Positions 46,366-57,101 of a DNA stretch of 64,000 nt are shown here, in pieces; the stretch's first letter is position 1, and each line of letters starts with the position of its first letter. The position numbers were made by a program, and so were the translations under genes. This DNA comes from Bettongia penicillata ogilbyi (lineage: Eukaryota > Chordata > Mammalia > Diprotodontia > Potoroidae), in NCBI GenBank assembly GCA_023548195.1, contig JAJHZJ010000399.1:9935820-9999819 (forward strand). Reading direction: 5' to 3'. The notes beneath the pieces were generated by a model. The model made no database searches. It was given only the letters and a program-made list of their open reading frames with translations, and was not told where the DNA came from.

Positions 46366-46830
46366 TGTAATGATAATTTAAATTGGAAGATCTTTCCCAT
46401 TCATTAATAGGTCCATGTGACCTGCTTAAATCACATGGAAGCTTAAATCACATGTGGTGGGAGGAGTTTGCTGAACAGACGGAACAGGAAGGATGGGGCA
46501 GAACTGGGAGGAAGTTGGTGAGAGCAGTTAGAGTGGAGGATTGGACACAGGCAGACACAGCTAGTCTTGTGTGTTTTTGTTTGTAGGAGGCCTCAGCAGA
46601 GATTGAGGAAAGGTTGGGAATGTCTTTGTCCTCTATAGTGCTAATGTGAATTGACTTCTTGGTTACTATGATGCATCTGGCTTCCCAGTGTTGGGATTTG
46701 CCTTTCTAGTGTCTGAATAAATGTTTTTCTTCTGCCTTTAAATGGAGAGTCTGTTATACTTTGTGATTCAGAACTACACTAGCATATTCAAAGTCACCCT
46801 TGGTTCTGTGAATGTTGCCTTGGTGATGCA
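46366..46830 (+). mobile_element. Solo LTR of an endogenous retrovirus, copy 2
   Basis: 465-bp block, TG...CA borders (TGTAATGA ... GGTGATGCA), AATAAA polyadenylation signal at 46716-46721 followed by a T-rich stretch. It matches the reverse complement of 25186-25656 end to end. No retroviral genes adjoin it. It lies in sense orientation in DDX60 intron 6, 391 bases before exon 7, so its polyadenylation signal could in principle act on the DDX60 transcript. Confidence 0.65.
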
Positions 46831-47221
46831 TTGCCTTGTAAAAAAAGCTTGATAGTTCTCATTGTTGGAAAGTTCTTCCTTACATTGAGAATTAGAGTTG
46901 TCTAATAATGGAATATCCTTGCCAGACTCAGGTTCAGCCTATTGATAAGCAGCTACGAAGTCAAAATTTCTAATCAGAGATTGAAATGCTCAGAAAAGTT
47001 CCTTGGAAAGTCCATGTCCTATGTCATCTATCCACCATCTTTGCCATCTATCTCTGGCCTTCCAATACCATGATTAATTTGAAATGTACACATAACACTT
47101 TCAAAGAGATGAGTGCTATTGAAATGGCAAAACTGTCATACTTCTATGATAGTTTTATGACTGTTCTGTTGCTCAAGGAGAGAGGGGAGCTAAATCTTTA
47201 TTATCTTTTGTTTTTATTCAG

Positions 47222-47374
47222 AAACATTTGGCATCACTGGAGGAAGTTAAAGATCTGTGCAGAATGTATTGCCTCAGTGTAGCTTTTCTGCTCCATTTGC
47301 CTCTTTCTCAGAGAGCTTGTGCCAGATTTATCACTTCTTCCTGGAAAAATTCAATTTCTACTTTCTTGAAAATG
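47222..47374 (+). CDS. DDX60: DDX60 coding exon 7
   Basis: 153 bases, phase 0-0, residues 288-338, acceptor TTTTTATTCAG, donor ATG|GTAAAT. Encodes L-E-E-V-K-D-L-C-R-M-Y-C-L-S-V then F-L-L-H-L-P-L-S-Q-R-A-C-A-R-F, the most conserved block of this part of the protein: the L-L-H-L-P-L-S-Q-R-A-C-A-R run is identical in human DDX60. Confidence 0.95.
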
Positions 47375-48089
47375 GTAAATATTGGAATTTAAAATATATT
47401 ATCTTGTTATTCTATTTGTGCTTATTAGAAAACTTTTAAATAGATTTATATGGGCAGTGTCAACCTCTTGGCAGATACTTCCAGTTCAAAGGGATAAGAA
47501 GAGTTTGTAGTTTTTGCTTTTCTTTTCTAAGATTTAAGATTTCAGAATGAATTATTTGAGGTACTATACACCTTATAGAATTATAGTGAGAAATGCATTT
47601 CATAAATCATAAATCAAAATTACTTATTTTAGTTCTCTATTGAAAGGAAAACTCTTTGTTTAGGCTTTCACTCTGATTAAGGAGACAAAACTCAAGACAA
47701 AGAGAATTAAAAGAGAATGTTAAAGTTTGTTGAGGTAACAACACATGGACAGGCAGATCACTGGAGATCTGCAATGGCTTCACAGAAAAAAGGGATGGAC
47801 CATTGCATCTCACCTCCTTCCCAGGTAGTATTAAGTGATGAATATCAGATAATACAAAGCTACAGACTGAGTGATACTTTCCCCCAATAGTAATTCATAA
47901 GCAAGTCTGGGAATAATAGGTCACCAAATCAAGCCTAACTTCCAATAATTGTCTGTAGAACATTTCTTACAATTCCTTTTTACAAAGGAAACTAACTATA
48001 GACCATGAGGACTCTATTTATTTGTGATGTACTGTCTACTTTGCCTGGCCATAATATTCTTCCTGGATCTAATGAGAAGAAGGGACAAG

Positions 48090-48500
48090 ATCTGAGCAGA
48101 GAGAGCATAGCTTACTGGAAAGAACACTGGAATTTGAGACCAGGGCACAAGGAATTGTTGATCCTTTAATGCATTATGTGACAAAGAGTAAGCTAGTTCA
48201 CCTCTATACACCTCAGTTTCCTCATTTATAAAATTAGGATGTTGGGCTATCTGATCTTCAAGGTACGTCCCTTGCAGCTCTTAAATCCTGTTACCATCCT
48301 ATGATTCCTCTCAGGGAAAAGAATCATAAGGGATATTTCTTGACGGTATTGCTTTTTCTCCCTATCTATTCCATTAGAAAGTGAACTCCTTGAAGGGAGG
48401 GATGATTTTTGCCCTTTTACTTGTGTCCCTAGAAATTGGCACAGAACCTCACATAGTACTGGTAAATACTTAATAAATGTGTTTTGCTTCATTGACTGTT
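48090..48500 (+). mobile_element. CORE-SINE (about 48090-48300) followed by L2/MIR3 tail (about 48350-48500)
   Basis: SINE: 'CCTCAGTTTCCTCATTTATA', 'TTGGGCTATCTGATCTTCAA'. L2 tail: 'TAGAAAGTGAACTCCTTGAA', 'GGGAGGGATGATTTTTGCCC', 'AATACTTAATAAATGTG'. Confidence 0.6.
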
Positions 48501-48529
48501 AATGTGGATGTATAGTTTTTATAATAATA

Positions 48530-48775
48530 ACAGACATTACTTAAAGATTTGTAAAGACCTTTATAATCTCATTTGATTCTTATAACTTGTGAGTTAAAAA
48601 TCATAGGGATTATTACCAACCTCATTTCACAGGTGGGGGAACTGAGGTTGGATAATTAGATAACTGACTTGATGATCAGATAAATAATAATGGTCATGGG
48701 TGAAGATCAAGCTTAGGTCTTTTCTGGCTCTAAGGCCAGAATTCTTATCACTGCACTATGGCAGCTCCTATTAAG
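48530..48775 (-). mobile_element. MIR/CORE-SINE (minus)
   Basis: 'GGATTATTACCAACCTCATT', 'CACAGGTGGGGGAACTGAGG', 'AGAATTCTTATCACTGCACT'. Confidence 0.65.
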
Positions 48776-48844
48776 ATACATAGCCTTTATCAAGTTACTC
48801 TTCCTGCTTATGTTTTCTTTTTCTCTCAAGAGAATTTAGATACT

Positions 48845-49020
48845 CCTGAGAGTCAGTATGGTGTAGTGGGTAGAAAGCTGGCCTCAGAGTTAGCCAGACC
48901 TTAATTCAAGACCCATCTCTGATAGTAGGATTTATGACTCTGGGAAAGTTAATTTACCTCTCAGCATCTCAGGCTACTTTCTAAGAATCTAAGTTTCAGA
49001 ATAGATATAGAAGGAGTTTT
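48845..49020 (+). mobile_element. CORE-SINE fragment
   Basis: 'CAGTATGGTGTAGTGGGTAG', 'AGCTGGCCTCAGAGTTAGCC', 'TTATGACTCTGGGAAAGTTA'. Confidence 0.65.
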
Positions 49021-49070
49021 ATCCCTAAGAATTCTGTATAACTGATAGAATTTTAGGCCTGGGGTGAGGG

Positions 49071-49224
49071 GGAAGAGAGAGAAAGAGAGAGAGAGGAAGA
49101 GAGAGAGAGAGGGAGAGGGGGAGAGAGAAAGAGAGAGAGAGAGGGAAAGAGGGAGAGAGAGAGAGAGGGAGAGAGGAGGAGGGAGAGAGAGAGAGAGGGA
49201 GAGAGAGAGGGAGAAAGGGAGAGA

Positions 49225-49307
<83 letters not shown>

Positions 49308-49329
49308 GGAGAGAGGGAGAGAAAGAGAA
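49071..49329. repeat. (GA)n/(GGGAGA)n polypurine tract, 259 bp
   Basis: Uninterrupted purines apart from none or very few bases, mixing GA with GGGAGA and AAGA variants. It ends 60 bases before the acceptor of DDX60 exon 8. The R/E-rich ORF over it is an artefact. Confidence 0.95.
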
Positions 49330-49389
49330 TTCTATTAATCTGCTTTTAGAAGGACCAAAAAAAGTTGATAATTTACTTTCTATTTGCAG

Positions 49390-49531
49390 AAAAAGTGGTG
49401 TGAATTTTTTGTTCTAAGGAATTTGGATAGTTCAGAAACATGGAATGTGGATTTAACTCATGTTTGTGATATAAATGATGACCCATTGTGGAAGAATATT
49501 GCTTATTACTATGAAACAGAAAGCATCCAAG
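49390..49531 (+). CDS. DDX60: DDX60 coding exon 8
   Basis: 142 bases, enters phase 0, leaves phase 1, residues 339-385 plus one base. The acceptor is TTCTATTTGCAG, the donor CAAG|GTACTA. Encodes K-K-W-C-E-F-F-V-L-R-N-L and W-K-N-I-A-Y-Y-Y-E-T-E, matching the human K-K-W-C-E-Y-F-I-L-R-N. Its length is not a multiple of three, so skipping it would shift the frame. It sits between a long GA tract and a CT tract. Confidence 0.95.
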
Positions 49532-49852
49532 GTACTACCTTAATATGTTGGGTTTTTTTTGCCTTGTTTTTCCATTTGCTCTCATTTACTTATGTACATG
49601 CATTTTGTTATACTGAATCCTAAAATATTTTCTCCTCCCTATCCAATGAGTTATCACTTAAAAAAAGAGATAAAAAAAATCACTTCAGTAAAACTAACCA
49701 ACACATTGACCATTTCTGATAGCTTATGAGTATATACAACAATCTGCACCCATAGTTTGCAATGAATGGATTATAAGAGCAAGAAATTAAAATTCAGTTT
49801 CTCATCTCTTCCCTGAAGTCAAACCTAATCATTCAAAATCCATAGAAAAACA

Positions 49853-49903
<51 letters not shown>

Positions 49904-49942
49904 CCCCTCCATCCCGCTGTCTCTCTCTCCCTCTCTCTATCT
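49853..49942. repeat. (CT)n polypyrimidine tract
   Basis: About 90 bases of nearly pure CT, 322 bases after exon 8 and 160 bases before exon 9. Complementary on the same strand to the GA tract at 49071-49329. Confidence 0.95.
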
Positions 49943-50101
49943 TTTCTCCTTTCCATTTAATAATTCTTTATATTGTTTTCCTATCTCTGCTTATATTCAC
50001 TCTTTATAATCATTTCTTCTGTTTCTCCAAATTCATCAAATTCAATGTTACTTATGGCACAGATGACACCCATGTCCTAAAATTTGTTTTTGGTTCTATA
50101 G

Positions 50102-50257
50102 GTTTACATTTGGATTTGGGAAAAGCCATTGAGGAAGATTACAAAGACTTGTGGAGTGCTGTGTCACACCTGGTAAAAGAGTTTCAAGTAGGACCACCAT
50201 TTCCTCTCCGAGTTACAACCCAACTTTTCCTTCAAAGCAAAAATTCACCAACTAAAG
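50102..50257 (+). CDS. DDX60: DDX60 coding exon 9
   Basis: 156 bases, phase 1-1, residues 386-437 plus one base. The acceptor is GGTTCTATAG and the donor AAAG|GTAATA. Encodes L-H-L-D-L-G-K-A-I-E-E-D-Y-K-D-L-W and V-G-P-P-F-P-L-R-V-T-T, aligning with human L-H-L-N-L-G-D-T-I-M-K-D-Y. Because it is symmetric, skipping would keep the frame. Confidence 0.95.
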
Positions 50258-51079
50258 GTAATATGCCCCCAAAGTAAGTTTAAACAATTTAGTGCTGGAA
50301 ATGTTCTGGAAAAAATATCTTAACCTATATACACAATCAGACATGTTTTTAACCCCCATTGTTAATCTTTTAAATAAATTTTGCTTACTATCATTAACGT
50401 GACAAAAAGACCTTGGAAACTTACAATACAATTTATGTTGTGCAAGTCATAGGTTTCTAGTTAGTAATCCCTTTGGGAGGGGAAACCAAGTTTTTAAATA
50501 TCCTTTTTTTCTTCTGTCAAACACCCTCCTTTGAACATAGAAGGTGCTTATGCCCCAAGAGTTTAGTGTCCTCCCTGCCTCTTCCAATATTGTCTCAAAT
50601 TTCCTTTGCCTATATTTTATATTTCATCTGTGCACATTATATTTCCCAAGTAGAATATAAGTTTCTGCAGGGCAGGAAATGGGTTGTTTCTGCCTTTGCA
50701 TCCCTAGTGTCTCAAGAATCCTTTGCACTAAGTGCAATTTATAGAATTGAATTGGCACATGGCTTTTGCTAAGTGAGAAAATGATTTGTTGAAGTCTACC
50801 AGGAGCATAGGCCATATTTTTTGGAGGTATTTTCTACTGTTTGCTCTTGTACTAATGAAAGAAATAATTGCATTACTTTCTCTTATGTCAGAATAATCCT
50901 ATTGTAAATGAACAAAGACTGTACAGACACATAATCAATAAATATTACAGGCATAGAAAAAAAATGAAACCAAACTGGTGGTAACAAGAATAAATACAAT
51001 TAGCTTCAATGAAATCTCTTTTCTTTAATTTTTTTTCCTGGAAATCTGAATATATGGGAGAATTGAGTGTATTTTGCTA

Positions 51080-53222
51080 TAGGAGTGTATTATATATTCC
51101 TCTCTCACCCCTTAATTTCATTTTTTAAGATATGTTCACATACTAGTCAACTCATCCTTGCTCTCTGTCTGTGTGTGTGTGCATGTGTGTGTGTGTGTGT
51201 GTGTGCATGTGTGTGTGTGTGTAATCCCACCAACTACCCAGATACTGAAAAAGGTTTCAAGAGTTACAAATACTCTCTTTCTATGTAGGAATGTAAACAG
51301 TTCAACTTTAGTAAGTCCCTTATGATTTCTCTTTGCTGTTTACCTTTTCATGCTTCTCTTGATTCTTCTGTTTGAAAGTCAAATTTTCTTTTCAGCTCTA
51401 GTCTTTTCATCAAGAATATTTGAAAGTCCTCTATTTTATTGAAAGACCATTTTTACCCTGAAATATTATAGTCATTTGAGCAGGGTAAGTGATTCTTGGT
51501 TTTAGTCCATGTTCCTTTGATTTCTGGAATGTCATATTCCACTCCCTTGGATTCCTTAATGTAGAAGCTGCTAGATCTTGTGTTATCCTGATTGTATTTC
51601 CACAATATTGGAATTGTTTCTTTCTAGCTGCTTGCAATATTTTCTCCTTGACCTGGGAAATCTGGAATTTGGCCACAATGTTCCTAGGAGTTTCTTTTTT
51701 ATGGATCTCTTTCAAGAAGTGATTGGTGGATTCTGTCAATATTTATTTTGCCCCCTGGTTCTAGAATATCAGGGCAGTTTTCCTTGATAATTTCATGAAA
51801 GGTGATGTCAAGGCTCTTTTTTTGATCATGGCTTTCAGGTAATCTCATAATTTTTAAATTGTCTCTCCTGGATCTATTTTCCAGGTCAGTTGTTTTTCCA
51901 ATGAGATATTTCACATTCTCTTCCATTTTTCATTCTTTTGGTTTTGTTTTGAGATTTCTTGGTTTCTCATAAAGTCATTAGCCTCCATTTGTTCCATTCT
52001 AATTTTGAAAGAACTATTTTCTTCAGTGAGCTTTTGAGCCTCCTTTTCCATTTCACTAATTCTGCTTTTTAAAGCATTCTTCTCCTCATTGGCTTTTTGA
52101 ACCACTTTTGCCAATTGAGTGAGCCTATTTTTCAAGGTGCTATTTTTTTTGGGTCTCCTTTAGCAAGCTGTTGATCTGCTTTTCATGCTTTTCTTGCATC
52201 TCTCTCATTTCTCTTCCCAATTTTTCCTCCACCTCTCTTACTGAATTTTCAAAATCCTTTTTGAGCTCTTCCATGGCCTGAGACCATTGAATATTTATTT
52301 TGGATGTTTGAGATACAGAAGCCTTGACTTTTTTGTCTTTCTCTGATGGTAAGCATTATTCTTCCTCATCTGAAAGGATGGGAGAAGATATCTGTTCACA
52401 AACAAAGTAACCTTCTATAGTCTCATTTCCCCCCCCTTTTTGGGCATTTTCCCAACCAGTTTCTTGACTTTCGAGTCCTTTGTAAAGAGTAGGGTATACT
52501 CTAGGGGTCTGTAAGATCTCAGTTCCTCCAAGGTAGTACAATCAAGCATGTACACTGGTCTGGAAGCAAGCAGAAATTTTTGTGGCCAGAACCTGAGTAA
52601 TAGAGTTTGCCTCTAGTTCAGCCAAGCCAACACTGCAGGCTGAGATTCAGATAAGCTGCAGGGCCAGGGCCACCATTCAGTGTGAGATAAAGATCAGCTG
52701 CTCAAATCCCTCAGGAGTATTAGGTGGGGGCAGGGCTTCTACACAGGGCTGAGGTAAAAGTCAGCTGCTCAATGCCACCAGGGGTTTTATGATCCAACAA
52801 TGGATGTAGGCTGCTATAGGGGCTGCTGTGGAAGCTGCTGCCACCCACCTGATGTGGCCTCTGTGGCTGTCACCTGAGGCCAGAGCTATGGGAAGACCCT
52901 TCTTCCTTCCTGGCCAGCTGAAAAAGACCCTGTCACTGACCTTTGGCACTTGTGAGTTGAGGGATCTGTGAACTGCTGCTACTGCAACTGGGGATTCTGC
53001 TCCTGAGGCCTGCTCTCTAGGCTCTGCTCTGGGTCCTGTGTGATAGATGTTTCCTGTCTGCCTTTCAGGTCACCCTGGGCTGGAAATCTCCTCCACTCTG
53101 TTTTTCTGTGGCTTCTACTACTCTAGAATTTGTTGAGAGTCTTTCTTTATAGGTATTTTATGGGTTGTGGGGGAAGAGCTAGTATATGTGCTTCTTTCTA
53201 CTCTGCCATCTTGCTCTGCCCC
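51080..53222 (-). mobile_element. HAL1 (half-L1) copy C, decayed (minus)
   Basis: Same family as 8278-11255, minus strand in DDX60 intron 9. The 5' end near 53222 keeps the CAAGATGGCAG-type motif (complement near 53203-53213). The 5' UTR is 52450-53222, a broken ORF1 lies at 52447-51366, then a (TG)n-containing 3' segment (51170-51222). The 3' end is shortened compared with copies A and B and I saw no clear target duplication. It lies antisense to DDX60. Confidence 0.8.
51366..52447 (-). pseudogene. L1-type ORF1 (HAL1 copy C), disrupted
   Basis: The start ATG (52447-52445, M-P-K-K-G) is followed by a G-run that shifts the frame. Further reading blocks 52135-51911, 51926-51699 and 51739-51431 are in different frames. 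Coiled-coil, N-L-K-I-M-R-L-P-E and R-I-T-Y-P-A motifs are recognisable against the intact copy. Confidence 0.85.
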
Positions 53223-53375
53223 TGTAAGTTTTTAAAAAGCTTTTACAGAGATATTATGTGGAAGCCTTGGCTGAGAACCATAAGGACTACTTAGATACCA
53301 AATAGTCCAACCACCTCATTTTTCAGTTGAAAAAGCAGATACTTCAGACTAAGTGACTAGTCTAATCATGTTTGA

Positions 53376-54030
53376 CATTCAAAGCTTTTTGCAACCTTCC
53401 CCCGTCCTGTGATTCCAATCTACTTACACCCTACTTCCATGACATCCCTCATCTTCAAATCTAAGATACAATGACACTGGCCTCCTTTCTATTTCTTACA
53501 CAAGACATTCTATCGGCATTTCCATTGGATGTCCCTCATGTCAAGAATACTTTTTCTTCATTTCTGTTTCCTCGTAACTTCCAACTATAAGCCCATGTTC
53601 TACAAGAAGCCTCCCTCCTAGATTCTTGTCCCTTCCTTCTACTGTATCTCTAATGCATCCTGATATATCTTGTATGTACATACTTTTCATGCTGTCTCCC
53701 TCATTACGCTGTGATATCTTTGAGAGTGAGGAACTAACTGCCTTTTGTCTTTCTTTATATTGCCACCTCCTGGCACAGTACTTGACATGTGGTAGGCTCC
53801 TAATAAGACTTATTGACTAATTAATGAGAGAGTAGCTTAGTTGGGGCTAAATATGAAGTCATCTGACTTCACAAGCTACTTAATCGCTCAGCTTTAATCT
53901 GCTGGAAAATGGGGATAATAATAATACTTATCTCACAGGATTGCTGTGAGGATCAAATGAAATAACATAAGTAAAGAACTTTGTAAACCTTAAAGTACTA
54001 AATAAATTCTACTTATTATTATGTAGTAGT
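53376..54030 (+). mobile_element. L2 tail (53376-53825) followed by MIR (53835-54030)
   Basis: L2: 'TGAGAGTGAGGAACTAACTG', 'CCTCCTGGCACAGTACTTGA', 'TAGGCTCCTAATAAGACTTA'. MIR: 'GGAAAATGGGGATAATAATA', 'CACAGGATTGCTGTGAGGAT'. The MIR ends about 75 bases before the exon 10 acceptor. Confidence 0.7.
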
Positions 54031-54106
54031 GTTCTTTTGACCTTACCATATTGAATATTTGTTCATATCATATTTGTTTGTTTTTCTTCCTCTTATCTCT
54101 AAAAAG

Positions 54107-54209
54107 AGTGTCAGAAAAAGATGTGTAATTTGGGCTTTGTTCCAGTGACATCACCAATAGTTAAGAAGTTTGTGGGAGACATCCTGGATCAGGTGCCTTT
54201 TCTACACAA
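54107..54209 (+). CDS. DDX60: DDX60 coding exon 10
   Basis: 103 bases, enters phase 1, leaves phase 2, residues 438-471 plus two bases. A pyrimidine tract (TTTGTTTTTCTTCCTCTT) precedes an unusual A-rich acceptor CTAAAAAG. The donor is AA|GTAAGA. Encodes N-L-G-F-V-P-V-T-S and F-V-G-D-I-L-D-Q-V-P-F-L, aligning with human N-L-G-F-I-P-T-S-S and F-A-G-D-I-L-K-D-L-P-F-L. Confidence 0.92.
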
Positions 54210-54324
54210 GTAAGAGGCTGAATGTCACACTTTCTAGAGGGATGTGCCTATAGTAGTTAACCATATAAATACCTCTTCAATTAATGATTGATTTTCCTAT
54301 TTCTTTCAATGAATATGAATGTTT

Positions 54325-54660
54325 GTTCCCCATGCCTAGAACAGCCTCCCTCTCCCACTCTGAGTACTGATCTCCCTGGCTTCCTTTAAATCCCAAATAA
54401 AATTTCACATTCTACAATCATGAAGCCTTCCTTAACCCTTCTTAATTCAAGGGCTTTTCCTCTTTTAATTATTTACTATTTATCTTGTATATAGTTTGCT
54501 TCATATACATTTGTTTGCATGTTTTTTTCCCTTTAGATTGTAAGCTCCTTGAGGGCAAGGACTGTGTTTTGCCTCTTTTTCTATCCTCAGAGCTTCATGC
54601 CTGGTCGATAGTAGGCATTTGATAAATGTGTATTGAATTGAATTGGATACGAATAAATGA
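54325..54660 (+). mobile_element. L2 3' end
   Basis: 'GGCTTCCTTTAAATCCCAAA', 'ATTGTAAGCTCCTTGAGGGC', 'GATAGTAGGCATTTGATAAA'. Fills most of the short intron 10. Confidence 0.75.
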
Positions 54661-54829
54661 GATATGAGCATTTCTAGGTGGAAATGATTGTGATCTCCTT
54701 GCTTATGGTCTTAGGATGACATGCCTTCAGATGTATCTGTGTCCATTCTACTAAAATGCTATAATACTTCAGAGATCATTGTATTCTGGGTGCATGTCAT
54801 TAATCTTTTATGCATTTTATATCTCCTAG

Positions 54830-54945
54830 TGATAATCCAGTTGTTTCTTCCCTGGTCAAGTATAAGGAGTTTCATGAACTTGTGCACTGGCATTCTCATA
54901 AGCCTCTTAGTGACCATTATGAGAGGACAAAGACTTCTACAGAAG
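54830..54945 (+). CDS. DDX60: DDX60 coding exon 11
   Basis: 116 bases, enters phase 2, leaves phase 1, residues 472-510 plus one base. The acceptor is TATCTCCTAG, the donor GAAG|GTGAGC. Encodes D-N-P-V-V-S-S-L-V-K-Y-K-E-F and E-L-V-H-W-H-S-H-K-P-L-S-D; the V-H-W-H-S-H-K-P-L-S-D run is identical in human DDX60. Confidence 0.95.
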
Positions 54946-55089
54946 GTGAGCTATGTGGGTTTATTGAAGTAAATAAAGCTAAATTGCCTTTGGTGTGGCA
55001 TGGAGATACAAAGAGTCTATTTCAATACTAATACAATTGTGATTCTGAAGGTGAATGATATGCTTTTTGCTAAATTATGTTAATTTCCT

Positions 55090-55690
55090 TACTCAGAAAA
55101 TTCCAGACATTCCTGATTGTGTCTAAAATCAAATACAAATCCCTTTCTTTGGAATTTAAAGCCCTCACAATTGGGCCTCAATGTATCTTTACAATCTTTA
55201 ACAAATACTACTCCTTATCATATAATCTACTGTTTAGTCATATTAGCTTTCTGACTGCTTCTCATACACAACTGAATTCACACTGCCTCTTTCCATGGTT
55301 GATATGCTCTCCATCCTTACCTTTGTCTTTTGGAGTCTCTGGTTTCCTTTAAGACTCAACTCAAGATCCATCTTTTATATGAAACCTTCCCTTCTGCCTC
55401 ACTTCTACCCCCATGCCCTCAGCTACTGGTGCAGTGCCCTTTCAAATCTTTTGTTATCTATTTTGAATTTTTACATACACACATAAATACACATATACAT
55501 ACATATGTGTATGCACATATATACATACACAGATATATACATACAAATACATATATGCATACATACACATTTATATATATTTTATTCCTCTGATAACAAT
55601 GTAAGTTCCTTGAATGTGTGAATCATTTCACTTTTGTGTTGTAACTCCTATGCCTGACACACAGTAGGTACTTAATAAGTAATTGTGGAT
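55090..55690 (+). mobile_element. L2 3' portion with CA/TA microsatellite
   Basis: 'TTGTGTCTAAAATCAAATAC', 'AAAGCCCTCACAATTGGGCC', 'GTAAGTTCCTTGAATGTGTG', 'CACAGTAGGTACTTAATAAG', with TACA/TATA-rich simple repeat at about 55468-55580. Confidence 0.7.
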
Positions 55691-56309
55691 TAATTGTGGA
55701 AAGTACATGCCCTTTCTACATGACTGCAAATGCAGATGTGTTCATTACTCTGAATATAGATAAAATGTGAAAAGGGACCTTGGAGATTATCTTATCCAGT
55801 TCCCTCATTTTTATACTTGAAATTGAGCTCCAAAGAAAAGAAATAACTTTACTACGTCACAAAGTCGGTAAGTGGCAAAGTTGAGGTTAAATCCCAAATC
55901 CTGGTTAAAACTCAAAATCCAGGGTACTTTACATTGCATAATGTTGATTTGTTGAACTCTGGTGTAAAGATATCTATTTTCTTTGCATAAAATACTTGTG
56001 ATATAGAAAATACCCAGAATATGTTAGAGATAATTACAGCTGGATGATTGATATGATATGGTCTAATACCATGGTGATAGAAAACACATTTTATTTGGTT
56101 TTGGAGATTCTAGGCTTAAATTCTGGTCTCCCCACTGGGCTCAGTTTCTTCCCTCTGCAACATAAGGATGTGGGAAAAACTAATCTGCAAGGTCCTTTCC
56201 TGTCATATAATCTATGAAATTGACCCTCCGACTCTGATTAAAACCTTGTAGTCTAACAATCAAACACAGTCCAGCAAATGTATCACTTATGCAGTAGATT
56301 ATATCATTA

Positions 56310-56530
56310 GTAGAGGGAGATGGGGTGGTACAGTGAGTCAATGAAAAGCTCTAGAATCTGAGGTTCACATCCTTCTCCCTTTTTCTGATATTTATAATCT
56401 GGTGTACCTTGGGGAAGTTGCTTAACCTTTCTGGATATCAGTTCCTAACTGCAAAAAGAGAGGGTTGGATTTGATGACCACTGAGATTGCTTCCAGGTCT
56501 AGAGCTATTATCTTAAGACTAGGTAGTTTA
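56310..56530 (+). mobile_element. CORE-SINE (Ther type)
   Basis: 'GGTGTACCTTGGGGAAGTTG', 'CTTAACCTTTCTGGATATCA', 'GGGTTGGATTTGATGACCAC', 'GCTTCCAGGTCTAGAGC'. Confidence 0.65.
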
Positions 56531-56943
56531 TTAGAGGTGAAAAGGAGAGAAGTAACTCTATTTTGTTTATATCCTTACCTCTCCTTATAAGATCATATAT
56601 CTAGAATCTCAGAAACCACTGTCCTTTCCCACCTCATTTTAAAGGTGATGAAACTGAGTCCAAGGGAAATTGTTGCCTGAAATCAAGCAGGTAGCTAGTT
56701 AGTTTTATTAACAAGCATCTACATGAACCTAAAACACCCTCATTAATTGAGAGAATCTGGTATTTATGGTTGCCAATCTATAATTTATTTACAGATTATT
56801 ATCTGTAAAATGAAAAAAAAAAAGCCCCACTATATGTGTATGTGGGTGTAGGGGAGGGAAGGTATATTGGAGAAAAGTTCTTGTTAAAACACAAATTAGT
56901 AGACTAATAAATAATGTATTTTGTCTTAAATCTCTTTTTAAAG

Positions 56944-57101
56944 GAAAATCTGAAGAAGTTCTCAGATCAATACAAAAGTTACAGACTTTTCAACAACGTT
57001 TTGGAAGCAATTTAGAAGGCACTACTACCAAAATCATTGTAACTCAATCTATTGAGGCAAAGAAAGATTTCGCTGCAGCAAAGAAGAACAAAAAATCACA
57101 T
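56944..57101 (+). CDS. DDX60: DDX60 coding exon 12
   Basis: 158 bases, enters phase 1, leaves phase 0, residues 511-563. The acceptor is CTCTTTTTAAAG, the donor CAT|GTATGA. Encodes V-L-R-S-I-Q-K-L-Q, S-N-L-E-G-T-T-T-K-I-I-V-T-Q-S-I and a lysine-rich end, aligning with human V-L-R-S-V-Q-K and S-K-I-I-V-T-Q-T-I-K-S-K-K-D-F. Confidence 0.93.

Noticed and set aside
49064..49417. 117-residue R/E-rich ORF
   Set aside because: Pure (GA)n translation running into exon 8 intron boundary sequence.
55330..55593. 87-residue ORF with HIYIH repeats
   Set aside because: L2 tail plus CA/TA simple repeat.
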